Source: an uncultured Bacilli bacterium
GTDB lineage: Bacteria; Bacillota_I; Bacilli_A; RF39; UBA660
Length of the DNA: 64,000 nucleotides
Direction: 5' to 3'
Assembly (NCBI GenBank): GCA_934131695.1
Contig: CAKOZV010000002.1
Coordinates: 1-64,000 of the forward strand
Positions within the stretch are counted from its first letter, which is position 1. Every line of letters starts with the position of its first letter. The notes under the pieces were generated by a model. That model saw only the letters and a list, made by a program, of their open reading frames with translations. It was not told the DNA's origin and did not search any database. The position numbers were made by a program, and so were the translations under genes. Shown here in pieces: positions 9,115 through 18,006 of the stretch.

Positions 9115-10356
9115 TTATAAATTTTTAGCTATACTAAACTCTATATTAAAACCATTATCATTATATCCTTTAATAGTCCCATTATGCATTGTCACAAATT
9201 CTTTACAAATAGAAAGCCCCAGTCCGGATATTTTTCTTGAATTATCTGTAGTAAATAGTGGATCAAATATCTTATCAAGTATTTTATCATCTACGCCTAT
9301 ACCATTATCTTTGAAATGAAATAAATAATAATTAGTATCGCTGGTTATTTCAATAGTAACTTTTCCATCATCTTTTAAATACCGCATACTATTAGAAATT
9401 AAGTTAGAAATAATTCTTTTAAATTTTACTATATCTATGTTTATGGTGCTTTCTTCTATGTCTGTTTTAATTACTAACTCTACCCCATTATTTTCAAGTT
9501 CCAGTTTATAATCTTTTTCTATCTCTTTAATCAAATCTTTTATTTTAATAGAAGTTAACTCTAGCTTTTGTTCTCTTTGATTTACCAAATAATCATCAAA
9601 AGTTGCTAAGACATTCTTCAAGTGTAGTGCTTTCTCATAGATTTTTTGATTATATTTCTTTATCTCATCTTTAGTTAGTTTTTCTTCTTCTATTAAATTA
9701 GAATAACCAAGAATAGAAGTTAATGGTGTTTTTATATCATGAGAAATACTGGCTATTATTCTATTTTGTTCTTTCTTTTCCTCTTCTAGGGAATCAACTA
9801 AGGATACAAATTCATTTTGAATAAGAGAAAACTCATTTTCTACTGGTACTCTACTTGGTCTTTTTCCAAACTTATAATTTCTAATATCTTCTATTATTTT
9901 ATTAACTGGTTTAATTATTTTATCTTTAGCAAACAAAAATATTAGAAGCATACAAACGGTAATTACTAAAGTTTGAAACGCTAATAACTCAAGTATTAAT
10001 CTTAATATGCTCATATTTTTATAAAAGTAAGCATTTACAATGTATTCATGATTATTAACAAATACTTTTTTGGAAAATAAATATAAGTCTTGTTTATCTT
10101 TCTTAATCTTTTCTTTTTCAATACTAAAAGTTAACTCTTTCTCCTTTTTTATATTATCAAGGTCATTTATTAGCTCATCAAATGTATGATAATTATCTTT
10201 TATATCTTTAGTAAGAACTTCTTTCTTTAACATTTCTTTCTTGTTAACCATTGGTTCTACATTACATAAAAACCAGATACCTAACGTTAAAATATTTATA
10301 AAAGTAATAAAGATAAGTCCAATAAGTATTTTTCTTTTAATCGATTTTTTCTTCAT
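9115..10356 (-). CDS. Membrane sensor histidine kinase
   Basis: A 413-residue sensor kinase: a membrane helix at residues 10-31, an extracytoplasmic domain of about 85 residues, a second helix at about 120-143, a HAMP-like linker, a HisKA domain with the phospho-accepting His206 in SISHDIKTP, and a HATPase domain with N-box NLISNSMRYL, G1 DNGIGVD and G2 SGLGLSI. It is cotranscribed five bases after its response regulator and the pair ends at a terminator. The stimulus is unknown. No obvious target genes are adjacent, though the exporter operon lies next downstream. Confidence 0.9.
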   Translation of the reverse strand: MKKKSIKRKILIGLIFITFINILTLGIWFLCNVEPMVNKKEMLKKEVLTKDIKDNYHTFDELINDLDNIKKEKELTFSIEKEKIKKDKQDLYLFSKKVFVNNHEYIVNAYFYKNMSILRLILELLAFQTLVITVCMLLIFLFAKDKIIKPVNKIIEDIRNYKFGKRPSRVPVENEFSLIQNEFVSLVDSLEEEKKEQNRIIASISHDIKTPLTSILGYSNLIEEEKLTKDEIKKYNQKIYEKALHLKNVLATFDDYLVNQREQKLELTSIKIKDLIKEIEKDYKLELENNGVELVIKTDIEESTINIDIVKFKRIISNLISNSMRYLKDDGKVTIEITSDTNYYLFHFKDNGIGVDDKILDKIFDPLFTTDNSRKISGLGLSICKEFVTMHNGTIKGYNDNGFNIEFSIAKNL

Positions 10357-10361
10357 AGTAA

Positions 10362-11036
10362 TTAGTTCCTCACAAATTTATAACCATAACCCCAAATAGT
10401 AATTATATATTTATTATTAGGATCTAGCTTTTCTCTTAGGTTCTTAATATTAACAGCTACCGTTCCAATATCTCCATAACAATTACCCCAAACATTTTCA
10501 AATATTTGTTCTTTTGATAAAGCAATACCTGCATTCTCCATTAAATAACTTAAAAGTTCAAATTCCCTAGTTGATACTTCTATTTTTTCTTTATTTTTAT
10601 ATACTTCAAAGCTTTCCTTATTGATACTAATCTCCCCAATAATGATAGTATTTTTACTGGTTTTACTCCTTGTTTGTAACCTTAAATGAGACTTTATCTT
10701 TAAAACAAGTTCCGTATTATCAAATGGTTTAGTAATGTAATCATCTCCACCTATTTCATAACCTACCATCTTATCAACTAGTTCTTTTTTTGCAGATAAA
10801 AAGACAATAGGACAAAATACTTTATCTCTTACTTTTACACAAAGTTCCGTACCACTAATATTAGGCATCATTATATCAAGTAAGATTAAGTCATAATTAT
10901 AATTACCTGATTCTAGTACTTTCAAAGCTTCAAGAGAATCAGTTATAATATCAGACTCTATCTTCTCTTTTTTTAAAATTAAAGAAACTAACTCTGCTAT
11001 ATCCTTATCATCATCTATTATTAAAATCTTAGCCAT
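10362..11036 (-). CDS. OmpR/PhoB-family response regulator
   Basis: A 224-residue response regulator. The receiver domain has the acidic pocket IIDDD at residues 6-10, the phosphorylation site Asp54 in LLDIMMP, and Lys in YITKPFD. The C-terminal winged-helix domain has the family motifs STREFELLSYLM and YGYKF. Five bases separate its stop from the histidine kinase start, so the two form a standard pair. The target operon is unknown. Confidence 0.93.
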   Translation of the reverse strand: MAKILIIDDDKDIAELVSLILKKEKIESDIITDSLEALKVLESGNYNYDLILLDIMMPNISGTELCVKVRDKVFCPIVFLSAKKELVDKMVGYEIGGDDYITKPFDNTELVLKIKSHLRLQTRSKTSKNTIIIGEISINKESFEVYKNKEKIEVSTREFELLSYLMENAGIALSKEQIFENVWGNCYGDIGTVAVNIKNLREKLDPNNKYIITIWGYGYKFVRN

Positions 11037-11163
11037 TTAATCAGTCCTTTCTAATAACCATCAGTTGATTTATATTATAACTATCAAAAATATGTTCGTC
11101 AATAATTTCTTTGCATTTTTTATACTTTTTCTCTATAATATAAAGTTAATAGGAGGAAAAAAT

Positions 11164-11907
11164 ATGATAATAGAAGTTAAAAAAAGCAAACACTTAAATA
11201 GATTGGAATTCTTATCACTTGCTAAAAGCTATTTAGCTACTTATTTTATATCTTTAGCAAATGGTGATGATAAAGAAAACAGAAAAGCTTTACTTACTAA
11301 TCTAAAGGATTATTTATTAATAACAAAAGAAGAAAATGCTTATCTTAGTTATCTAATTTCTAACTTTGATAAAATTAAAGGTATTGATACATTATATTCT
11401 CTATTAGATAGAATTGATTTATTAAATGAAGTTACCTTTAAATATTTTAATTCTCTAGGTGAAAAATACTTAGATGCTTTAGAATCTAAGGAAAGCTACT
11501 CTTTTCCCACTAAACCTATACCTTCTTTACTAACTGATGATTCCATAAAAAAAGAAGTAATAGGACTTACTTTATCACAGGATGATTTATTAAATTATTA
11601 TCAGAAGGAAGATGCTATTTACTATCTATTCGAGCACACTAAGATTCTTGATACTAATTTAACAGATACTACTTTTTATGGTTGTTATCCAACTATAAAG
11701 GACAATATACTTAAGGGAATAAGAATTTGCGTTCCACCAATTAATAATCTCAATTCTATGTTAATAAATATTCATGAATATAGACATGGCATTGACTTAT
11801 ATCCTTATCTTGGAAAGCCTTATCAAGAAGATGATTATGAAATAATGGCTAAACAGGAAGAAATTAAATTTCAAAAAACTTTGTCATTAAAAAAGGGGAA
11901 AGACTAA
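11164..11907 (+). CDS. Unknown protein with HExxH zinc-peptidase-like motif
   Basis: A 247-residue cytoplasmic protein without a signal peptide. Residues 1-160 are helical and unrecognised. The last third contains NIHEYRHGIDL, an HExxH pattern as in zincin metallopeptidases, with an acidic stretch (EDDYEIMAKQEE) about 20 residues later that could supply the third ligand. An in-frame extension back to 11065 exists, but GGAGG seven bases before the ATG at 11164 fixes the start. It stands alone, divergent from the two-component operon, and ends at a strong terminator. The peptidase role is inferred from one motif. Confidence 0.65.
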   Translation: MIIEVKKSKHLNRLEFLSLAKSYLATYFISLANGDDKENRKALLTNLKDYLLITKEENAYLSYLISNFDKIKGIDTLYSLLDRIDLLNEVTFKYFNSLGEKYLDALESKESYSFPTKPIPSLLTDDSIKKEVIGLTLSQDDLLNYYQKEDAIYYLFEHTKILDTNLTDTTFYGCYPTIKDNILKGIRICVPPINNLNSMLINIHEYRHGIDLYPYLGKPYQEDDYEIMAKQEEIKFQKTLSLKKGKD

Positions 11908-11924
11908 ATATGGCTTTCCCTTTT
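11891..11924 (+). terminator. Terminator after the HExxH protein gene
   Basis: Stem AAAAGGGGAAAG / CTTTCCCTTTT with an 11-base loop, overlapping the stop codon. The 198 bases that follow, up to the next gene, hold nothing else I can support. Confidence 0.8.
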
Positions 11925-12122
11925 AGTAATTTATATTTACTTTTGATACAATTATTTCTTTATATTTTTCATAATTTGGTATAATTTTATCTATAATTAT
12001 CAAATAACTCACAGTTGTAATTCTTAAAATATTAAAAAGCAAGAATCCAAATACACAAATAATTTTTTTCTTTTACTCATACTTCTTATCATATTTTTAC
12101 ACGCGTTATAAAATTAGCAATA

Positions 12123-15100
12123 TTAATGTTGCTTAGCTACTTCATTAGTAAGATTATGAGATTTCTTATATTGAATTAAAGTCTGTTTCATTTTTCGGTA
12201 TCCTACATCACTCATATTATAGACAAAATTATCATGTGGAAATACTCCTTCTCTAGCTGCCATATGATTTTCCCCGAAATCCCATATTTGGTAGGAATCT
12301 TTAAATTGATTAAAATCTTTGTCCTTAGCAGCATCTAAGAAACTATCCATAGCATCTACAAAAGAGCCACCATTTTGCAAGATCCAGTTTTCAATTCCAA
12401 CTCCTCCTAAACCACCTTGACTACGATCAGAACTAGTTTTCTTATAAACATTTGCTTCTTTTAAAACTTGTTTAGCTAAAAGTATATTAGCAACTACATA
12501 ATTATATTTTTCCTTATCTATTTTCTTTATAGTCTCTAGTCTATCTTCAAGTGCCATATCTGTTGAGTAACTCACTTCATCTGTCTTAGTTACAAAACTA
12601 ATATCTATATCCACGCTATCTTCTTCATCTAATTTTACACCTTTAAGACGAAAATCACCAATAGATGTTATATCGTAAGTATCTTCTTTACCTAATTTTC
12701 TTAATAAGGTTTGTTTTACTTTATCCAATTCTTCTGTCTTAGACATAATCTTTCTATCTAAGCGCATCATAAAATCAAAATCGCCATCACCTGGTTTATT
12801 AGTGCCTCTACCAGTAGAACCTGTATCTATCAGTTCCACTACTCCTGAAGATAAATCACCATCTATTTTTGTTTTTAATTCTAAGCCTACCTCTTGCATA
12901 GCCTCTTCTATTACTCTATTTATTTTTTCTCTTTTCTTTGCTGTTAATTCATTATTAGCTTCTATTTCTTCTTTTAATTCTTCCACTTCACTAATTACCA
13001 AATTATCTGAAAAATTATAATCATTTTCTTTATAGTGGGATAAACCACTCATTTTATTTCTTAATGCCTTATAATCATCATAAGTAAAGACAGTCCTACC
13101 CTCCATATTTCTAACTGGCACATAACCTCCATTACTCATAGCTACGATAAGTCCTACTCTTTTGTCATAATTTTCTAACATCAGACTTGTTATTTTAGTA
13201 GTTGGAAACCCTACTTCAATTCCATAATGATCTTTTCCTCTAACCCCAGTCTTAAAGACTTCTATTTTAGTCATATCATTTGTTATATTTTTTTCTCCAT
13301 CATCATCCCTTGTTATTATAAAATCATCATCCGGTTTTATAGCAAAGTAAATTGGACCTTTTTCATGAGCTACTGTCCTATTTATTTTTTCTTTTATCGT
13401 TCCTTCATTATCCAAAATTATTGAAATATCCGTATCAAGTGGAGTCAAGTCACTGTCAGAATCAGCTCCTAAAAATTCTTTTGCTCTACTCCCACTTTCT
13501 AATATACTAAGTAGATAGGTTATATCTCCGATTCCTTTAATGAAATCTCCCTTATCTAAAGTCATATCATGTTTTGATGCTTGTATATTTCTAAGTTGAG
13601 CTTGTTGAAACTTTGATTCTATAAAATCTTTTGCCTCTTTCATGGTACTTATCCCAGCATGACCACAAAACATTCTAACTACTCTATCAGCTATATTATA
13701 ATCACTACTTCCATTTGGTGATAATTTAGTTACTAACTCATCTATTTCTTCAATTCCATTCTTTTCACTAGTAAATGGCTCTTTCTTACCTTTCATACTA
13801 TTGTTATAAAGAGTCTCTAAGTGTTTACTAAATAAGTTCATTGTCTTCTTATCTTCTTCACTTAATGAATCATAACTTTTCTTCCCACTCATTATCTCCT
13901 TATATAAATTAGAACCAACTTCTATATTATCAAGATAGTCATTTACAGATCTATTATTAGAAGCAAGGGTTGTTCTAATCAAATTAGAAAAAATTGTAAA
14001 TTGTCTTCCCATAGTAGATTTATGTTTTAAAATAGGGGAAATTATATCACTATCAAAGTTAAAGTCACTTAAATCAGGATGTAATATTTCAAAACAAGAA
14101 TATATTTTTCCAATGGTGGGTAAATTATTTTTAATAAATATATCTTCCATTTTATCAAGTTTTTCTAAAGGGTCGGGAAGTTTAATCACTTGACTTGCTA
14201 TTGACTTCTTTAGTTTATACATTTCACTAGAATTAGAATATGATAATTTTTCAAGAGCAGTTACAATAGTACTTATTTTATCATCCTCTAAATTCGAATC
14301 TTCCTCACAACAATACTCCTTGAAGGTATCTCTTAAATCACAATCAGGTATTTTTTGATATTCTGCTATTATTTTTAGCCTACTGTAGTTAGCCTTATCA
14401 TTATCATTATCAATATTTTCAAATAAAGGAATAGTCCAGTAATAATCTTTACCAAAAGCACAAGCTATATTGGTATCCTTAAAATATTTAAACAAATCAA
14501 TATCGTTATTAAAGTCATCTAGTGTAAACTCTCTATTATAGAACTTATCTTTAATTTCTTTAGGAACTTTATCATTTATAAATAAACTAGGATACTTTTT
14601 CTTAAAACTTTCATGTATATCATTATTATAGTCAACATTACCATTTGTTATGTTTTTAAATATTTCCTTGTTAATCTCATCTAATAAAGCAGTTTTAGTT
14701 AAGTTTTCTTCATTGTAACCAAAATTAATTTTCTCAAAACACTTTAAATAAGGTATTATTATTTCATATGTTTCGGTTCTTCCTAAAGTTTTTTCAATAT
14801 TATCTATTAATCCACTTGTTTTAGTTTCAAAAAAATCTCTTAAAGGTCTATTACTTGTACGAATATATTCCAAACAATCAGGATGCTCCTTTATAAAATC
14901 GCCATTTATACTATTTTCATAAAATGCTTTTCTTAATGGTTCTGGAGCATCAAAATCTATAAATATATTAGGATGCTTTTCTCTAAAGTCACCAGTAATA
15001 TAATCATAATCAAACCGATAATATTGATGACTATTTCTAATATTCCATAATTCAGTAGCTATTTTTTCTTGAAACTCATCATAACTATACGAATTTACCA

Positions 15101-16592
15101 AATCAATATGGCGTAAAATATCAATGGTATTCATACCATATTTAGAAAGGAAACGAGTTTCATCATCAAATCGTTTTATATATGCAAAACTTTCCTCAGT
15201 AAATTCAGCAATTGTTTTTCTTTGATTTTCATCTAACAATAAAGTATTGGTATTGTACCCAAGTAAATCATTAATATCTTGATACTTATCAACTATTTTA
15301 TTGATATTTAAAGGTTTAAGCCAAAGAGGAAATTTACTAACGTCTAATATATTGATATTATTATTTTTTGTATATTCTATATAATAATCTTTAACTGCTT
15401 CTTTGAAGAAACATTCTATCATTTCATTTTTATTATTTTCTTTTGTAATTTTCCATGTGTGTGGTAGTCTTCCCGTTATTTCATCAATTGCTTCATCATT
15501 TTCCATCAAATAATCAATAGTTTCAGGATATTTTTCTAATAATCTTTGAAAATTACCGGATTCAAGTCTTTCGCACAGTCTGACAAATTTCATGTTTTTT
15601 TCCATAAAAAACTCTATAGGTATAGGTATTGTCTTAAATGCTTCTAAATTATCTTTAACATCTTGATAAGTTAAACATCTATTAAAATATTTATTCTTTA
15701 TATCCTGTGGTAAATTAATATTTTTCAAAAATAAATCTTTATTTTGTTCTACAAAATCATGGGGATAATCACTTTCTCTCAATGTACGGTCTACTCGATA
15801 AGAGTCATTATAATAAAATCCATTCGTAATAGCCTCATTTCTTACTTCTTTATAGATTGCCAATTTAATATCAGATAATGAAGCATTTTCTAAATTATTT
15901 AATGAGTCAGCATCAAAGTAGTGTCTTACTATATCTTCTATATTTTTATATTCAGTTGCATTTTGCTTATATAATTCTATATTTTTCTTAAGTCCAAGTA
16001 TATTAATGAGTCTTTTATCAATAGAAGTAAAACCATTTTTTCTTCTGCTTCTAGCATTACAATTATTTTCTAATTCATTTATTTGCTCATCTGATAAATT
16101 GCTAATATCTTTTATCGATAAATTATAACTATAGTATTTATCTTTAATATCTTGAGAGAATTTATCTGATAAAAACAAACTGCTATTTTCTTTTTCAGTT
16201 TTTTCATCAAAGAAAATATCACTATAACTTTCTAAACTTTCTATATTCTTAACATTACAGCCTTTAAAATTATAAATTTCTTTTCCAATAATAAGAATAT
16301 CTGATATTTCAAAATCTAGATTAGCTTTAGTTTTGGAAAAGTCAGCTGGGTATTTATCAGATGATACTAGTATTACATTCTCCCATTCTTCAAAAGGTAT
16401 ATCACTTAAGTCATAAGAAAGCAATCTACTCTGCAATCCAGATAATTCTTCCAGGCCTTTTTTAAGAAAATCTTCCTCATTATAATTATTACTGTCCTTT
16501 AGAGTTTTTTCCTCTTCATTCAATCTGCCTAGTAATTGTTGTTGCTCTTCTTTATATTTTCTAAATTCTTCTAAGTTTAATTTTTCTAACAT
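12123..16592 (-). CDS. Giant repeat protein with class I CCA-adding-type nucleotidyltransferase C-terminus
   Basis: A 1489-residue protein I cannot assign to a named family. At least four copies of a motif, LF(I/L)-x(5-9)-P-x-x-IK-x-KFY followed by LT-x-x-D, occur near residues 140, 297, 545 and 670. Near 1030-1055 is GSRAKEFLG followed by TPLDTDIS, a possible degenerate or unrelated enzyme motif. Near 1255-1275 is GSTGRGTNKPGDGDFDF, with a third acidic pair in VDIDIS: the Gly-Ser plus Asp-x-Asp signature of polymerase-beta-like nucleotidyltransferases. Further on, GVGIENWILQNGGSF parallels the archaeal CCA-adding enzyme segment containing IHYGSF. A GAGAGGAAG site precedes the ATG. Single-gene unit; tRNA, nucleotide or second-messenger activity is inference. 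Confidence 0.7.
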   Translation of the reverse strand: MLEKLNLEEFRKYKEEQQQLLGRLNEEEKTLKDSNNYNEEDFLKKGLEELSGLQSRLLSYDLSDIPFEEWENVILVSSDKYPADFSKTKANLDFEISDILIIGKEIYNFKGCNVKNIESLESYSDIFFDEKTEKENSSLFLSDKFSQDIKDKYYSYNLSIKDISNLSDEQINELENNCNARSRRKNGFTSIDKRLINILGLKKNIELYKQNATEYKNIEDIVRHYFDADSLNNLENASLSDIKLAIYKEVRNEAITNGFYYNDSYRVDRTLRESDYPHDFVEQNKDLFLKNINLPQDIKNKYFNRCLTYQDVKDNLEAFKTIPIPIEFFMEKNMKFVRLCERLESGNFQRLLEKYPETIDYLMENDEAIDEITGRLPHTWKITKENNKNEMIECFFKEAVKDYYIEYTKNNNINILDVSKFPLWLKPLNINKIVDKYQDINDLLGYNTNTLLLDENQRKTIAEFTEESFAYIKRFDDETRFLSKYGMNTIDILRHIDLVNSYSYDEFQEKIATELWNIRNSHQYYRFDYDYITGDFREKHPNIFIDFDAPEPLRKAFYENSINGDFIKEHPDCLEYIRTSNRPLRDFFETKTSGLIDNIEKTLGRTETYEIIIPYLKCFEKINFGYNEENLTKTALLDEINKEIFKNITNGNVDYNNDIHESFKKKYPSLFINDKVPKEIKDKFYNREFTLDDFNNDIDLFKYFKDTNIACAFGKDYYWTIPLFENIDNDNDKANYSRLKIIAEYQKIPDCDLRDTFKEYCCEEDSNLEDDKISTIVTALEKLSYSNSSEMYKLKKSIASQVIKLPDPLEKLDKMEDIFIKNNLPTIGKIYSCFEILHPDLSDFNFDSDIISPILKHKSTMGRQFTIFSNLIRTTLASNNRSVNDYLDNIEVGSNLYKEIMSGKKSYDSLSEEDKKTMNLFSKHLETLYNNSMKGKKEPFTSEKNGIEEIDELVTKLSPNGSSDYNIADRVVRMFCGHAGISTMKEAKDFIESKFQQAQLRNIQASKHDMTLDKGDFIKGIGDITYLLSILESGSRAKEFLGADSDSDLTPLDTDISIILDNEGTIKEKINRTVAHEKGPIYFAIKPDDDFIITRDDDGEKNITNDMTKIEVFKTGVRGKDHYGIEVGFPTTKITSLMLENYDKRVGLIVAMSNGGYVPVRNMEGRTVFTYDDYKALRNKMSGLSHYKENDYNFSDNLVISEVEELKEEIEANNELTAKKREKINRVIEEAMQEVGLELKTKIDGDLSSGVVELIDTGSTGRGTNKPGDGDFDFMMRLDRKIMSKTEELDKVKQTLLRKLGKEDTYDITSIGDFRLKGVKLDEEDSVDIDISFVTKTDEVSYSTDMALEDRLETIKKIDKEKYNYVVANILLAKQVLKEANVYKKTSSDRSQGGLGGVGIENWILQNGGSFVDAMDSFLDAAKDKDFNQFKDSYQIWDFGENHMAAREGVFPHDNFVYNMSDVGYRKMKQTLIQYKKSHNLTNEVAKQH

Positions 16593-16735
16593 ATTATACT
16601 TCCTCTCTTATCTTCTATTAACAGTATATCATATAGATGACTAATTTAGCATAAAATAACAATATAGGTAACTACCTACACAAATAGAGATTACTAGAAT
16701 ACCTTATATTAGATAATAGATAAGAGGTGGATAAA

Positions 16736-17140
16736 ATGAATACAAAGGAAAACTGTTGCTTTTCTAAATTATTAAAAGTAATTGATATTTTACAGAAAAA
16801 CTCTTGTGGAGAACTTTGTAATGATGAATCATGTACTAGACCATTCTTAGGAGGAAGTCCTACTATCATTTGTTATAATACTAGACCGGTAACATTCTAT
16901 ACAGCAAGTGGAAATATCTTCACAGCTAACTATCAAGTAGCAGGTAATAATAAAACATCAAGTGTCTTTAGAGTAGAAAGTGTAGATGGCTGTTGTGTAA
17001 AATGTAGAATACTAGAACCTAACCCTGATCAAAGTGATTTAACAAGAAGTTATCTTGCAACTAATCAATTTATAACTATTAATTTAAACTGTATTTGTGT
17101 CATTAGCTGTCTTGCTGATATTATCATTGATAGTTTATAA
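16736..17140 (+). CDS. CotY/CotZ (ExsY)-like spore coat protein
   Basis: A 134-residue cysteine-rich protein with 13 cysteines. The pattern SSVFRVES-x(4)-CC near residue 80, RILEPNP, and a C-terminal FITINLNCICVISCL match the layout of Bacillus CotY/CotZ/ExsY, which crosslink through disulfides into the spore crust or exosporium basal layer. An upstream GTG at 16727 is in frame, but AGAGGTGG six bases before the ATG at 16736 decides the start. A paralogue follows 17 bases downstream. Sporulation-specific expression is likely, but I could not define a sigma-factor promoter with confidence. Confidence 0.8.
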   Translation: MNTKENCCFSKLLKVIDILQKNSCGELCNDESCTRPFLGGSPTIICYNTRPVTFYTASGNIFTANYQVAGNNKTSSVFRVESVDGCCVKCRILEPNPDQSDLTRSYLATNQFITINLNCICVISCLADIIIDSL

Positions 17141-17157
17141 AAGAAAGGAAAGATATT

Positions 17158-17571
17158 ATGTGTTCAAATCAAGATGATTCTAAAAGAAACTGCTTAACAA
17201 ATATATTAGACACTATTCTTTGCTTACAAGAGAAAAAGGATTCTTGCTGTGAAGAAGGTGGTTGTGATAAGCCATATTTAGGACCTACACCTAGCCTTGT
17301 TTGTTATAATACTAGACCCATTAATTTCTATAATTGTATGAATGGAACGCTTTGGACTTTTCCTTATACTTTAGGAGAAACAAGTAATACATCAAGTGTC
17401 TTTAGAATTGAAAATATGGAAGATAATTGTTGTACTTGTAGAGTTCTTGCACCTAATCCTGTAACTAATAGTGAAGAACCTTACCTAAGTACTAATTCCT
17501 TTTTTACAATTAATCTAGATTGTGTTTCAGCAATAAAATGTTTAGCAGATACTTTTGTAAGTGGAGTTTAA
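17158..17571 (+). CDS. CotY/CotZ (ExsY)-like spore coat protein, second copy
   Basis: A 137-residue cysteine-rich paralogue of the preceding gene. The shared framework is evident: CYNTRP in the middle, SSVFRIEN with a CC pair, LAPNP, and FFTINLDCVSAIKCLAD at the end, exactly where Bacillus CotZ ends with its IDLxCxCAIQCL segment. Its own GAAAGGAAAG ribosome site lies before the ATG and it shares a transcript with the first copy. Two diverged copies side by side mirror the cotY-cotZ pair of Bacillus. It ends at a bidirectional terminator. Confidence 0.8.
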   Translation: MCSNQDDSKRNCLTNILDTILCLQEKKDSCCEEGGCDKPYLGPTPSLVCYNTRPINFYNCMNGTLWTFPYTLGETSNTSSVFRIENMEDNCCTCRVLAPNPVTNSEEPYLSTNSFFTINLDCVSAIKCLADTFVSGV

Positions 17572-17604
17572 AAAAGGCTTCATCATGATTGATGAGCTTT
17601 TTTT
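17571..17604. terminator. Bidirectional terminator between the coat genes
   Basis: GGCTTCATCA pairs with TGATGAGC around TGAT (one unpaired base), flanked by A5 on the left and T7 on the right, so it can stop transcripts from both sides. The TGA stop of the minus-strand coat-like gene falls inside the hairpin. Confidence 0.85.
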
Positions 17605-17918
17605 ATTTGAAAAGATGTGATTGTTGATATGGGAATAATTTCATTATCTAGTGTTATGATACTACTACTAGTTCTAGCAGCTAGAAAGGTATTAACTGTT
17701 TTGCCAGCAAAAGAAATGGTAACTGGTATATTAAAAGGATAACCTCTAGTTCTAAAGATAGAGTTAATTTTATCTTCAATACTTACTTGCTCTTCCCTCT
17801 CCTCCTCCTTAACAACTTTATTTTTAACTACTTTATTAACACTAGATGATTTATAATAACTAGTATTATTGCTAGAGATATTGTTACTCACTTTAAAAAT
17901 CGGTGGTAAATTCTTCAT
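17583..17918 (-). CDS. CotO-like spore coat protein
   Basis: A 111-residue protein convergent with the CotY/Z pair. The N-terminal half is Ser/Asn- and Lys-rich and probably disordered. The C-terminal half, from SIEDKINSIF to PISTITSFQI, is a small beta-type domain whose arrangement (a DKI start, a GK..N.F strand, then EIIPISTI) resembles the C-terminal domain of Bacillus CotO, a coat morphogenetic protein that works with CotZ-type crust proteins. Similarity is weak and judged by eye. It ends in TGA, one of only three such stops in the window, immediately followed by another TGA. Confidence 0.5.
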   Translation of the reverse strand: MKNLPPIFKVSNNISSNNTSYYKSSSVNKVVKNKVVKEEEREEQVSIEDKINSIFRTRGYPFNIPVTISFAGKTVNTFLAARTSSSIITLDNEIIPISTITSFQIKKAHQS

Positions 17919-18006
17919 ATCTTTTAACCTCCTAATTAATTTTATGTTTTTCTTAATAAAATTTGCTAATATTTGATATAATAATAATGGCTTGTGAGGT
18001 GGATAT

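Noticed and set aside
12096..12145. Weak hairpin at the end of the giant gene as a terminator
   Set aside because: Stem of only four to five A-T-rich pairs with no clean T-run; not enough to call.
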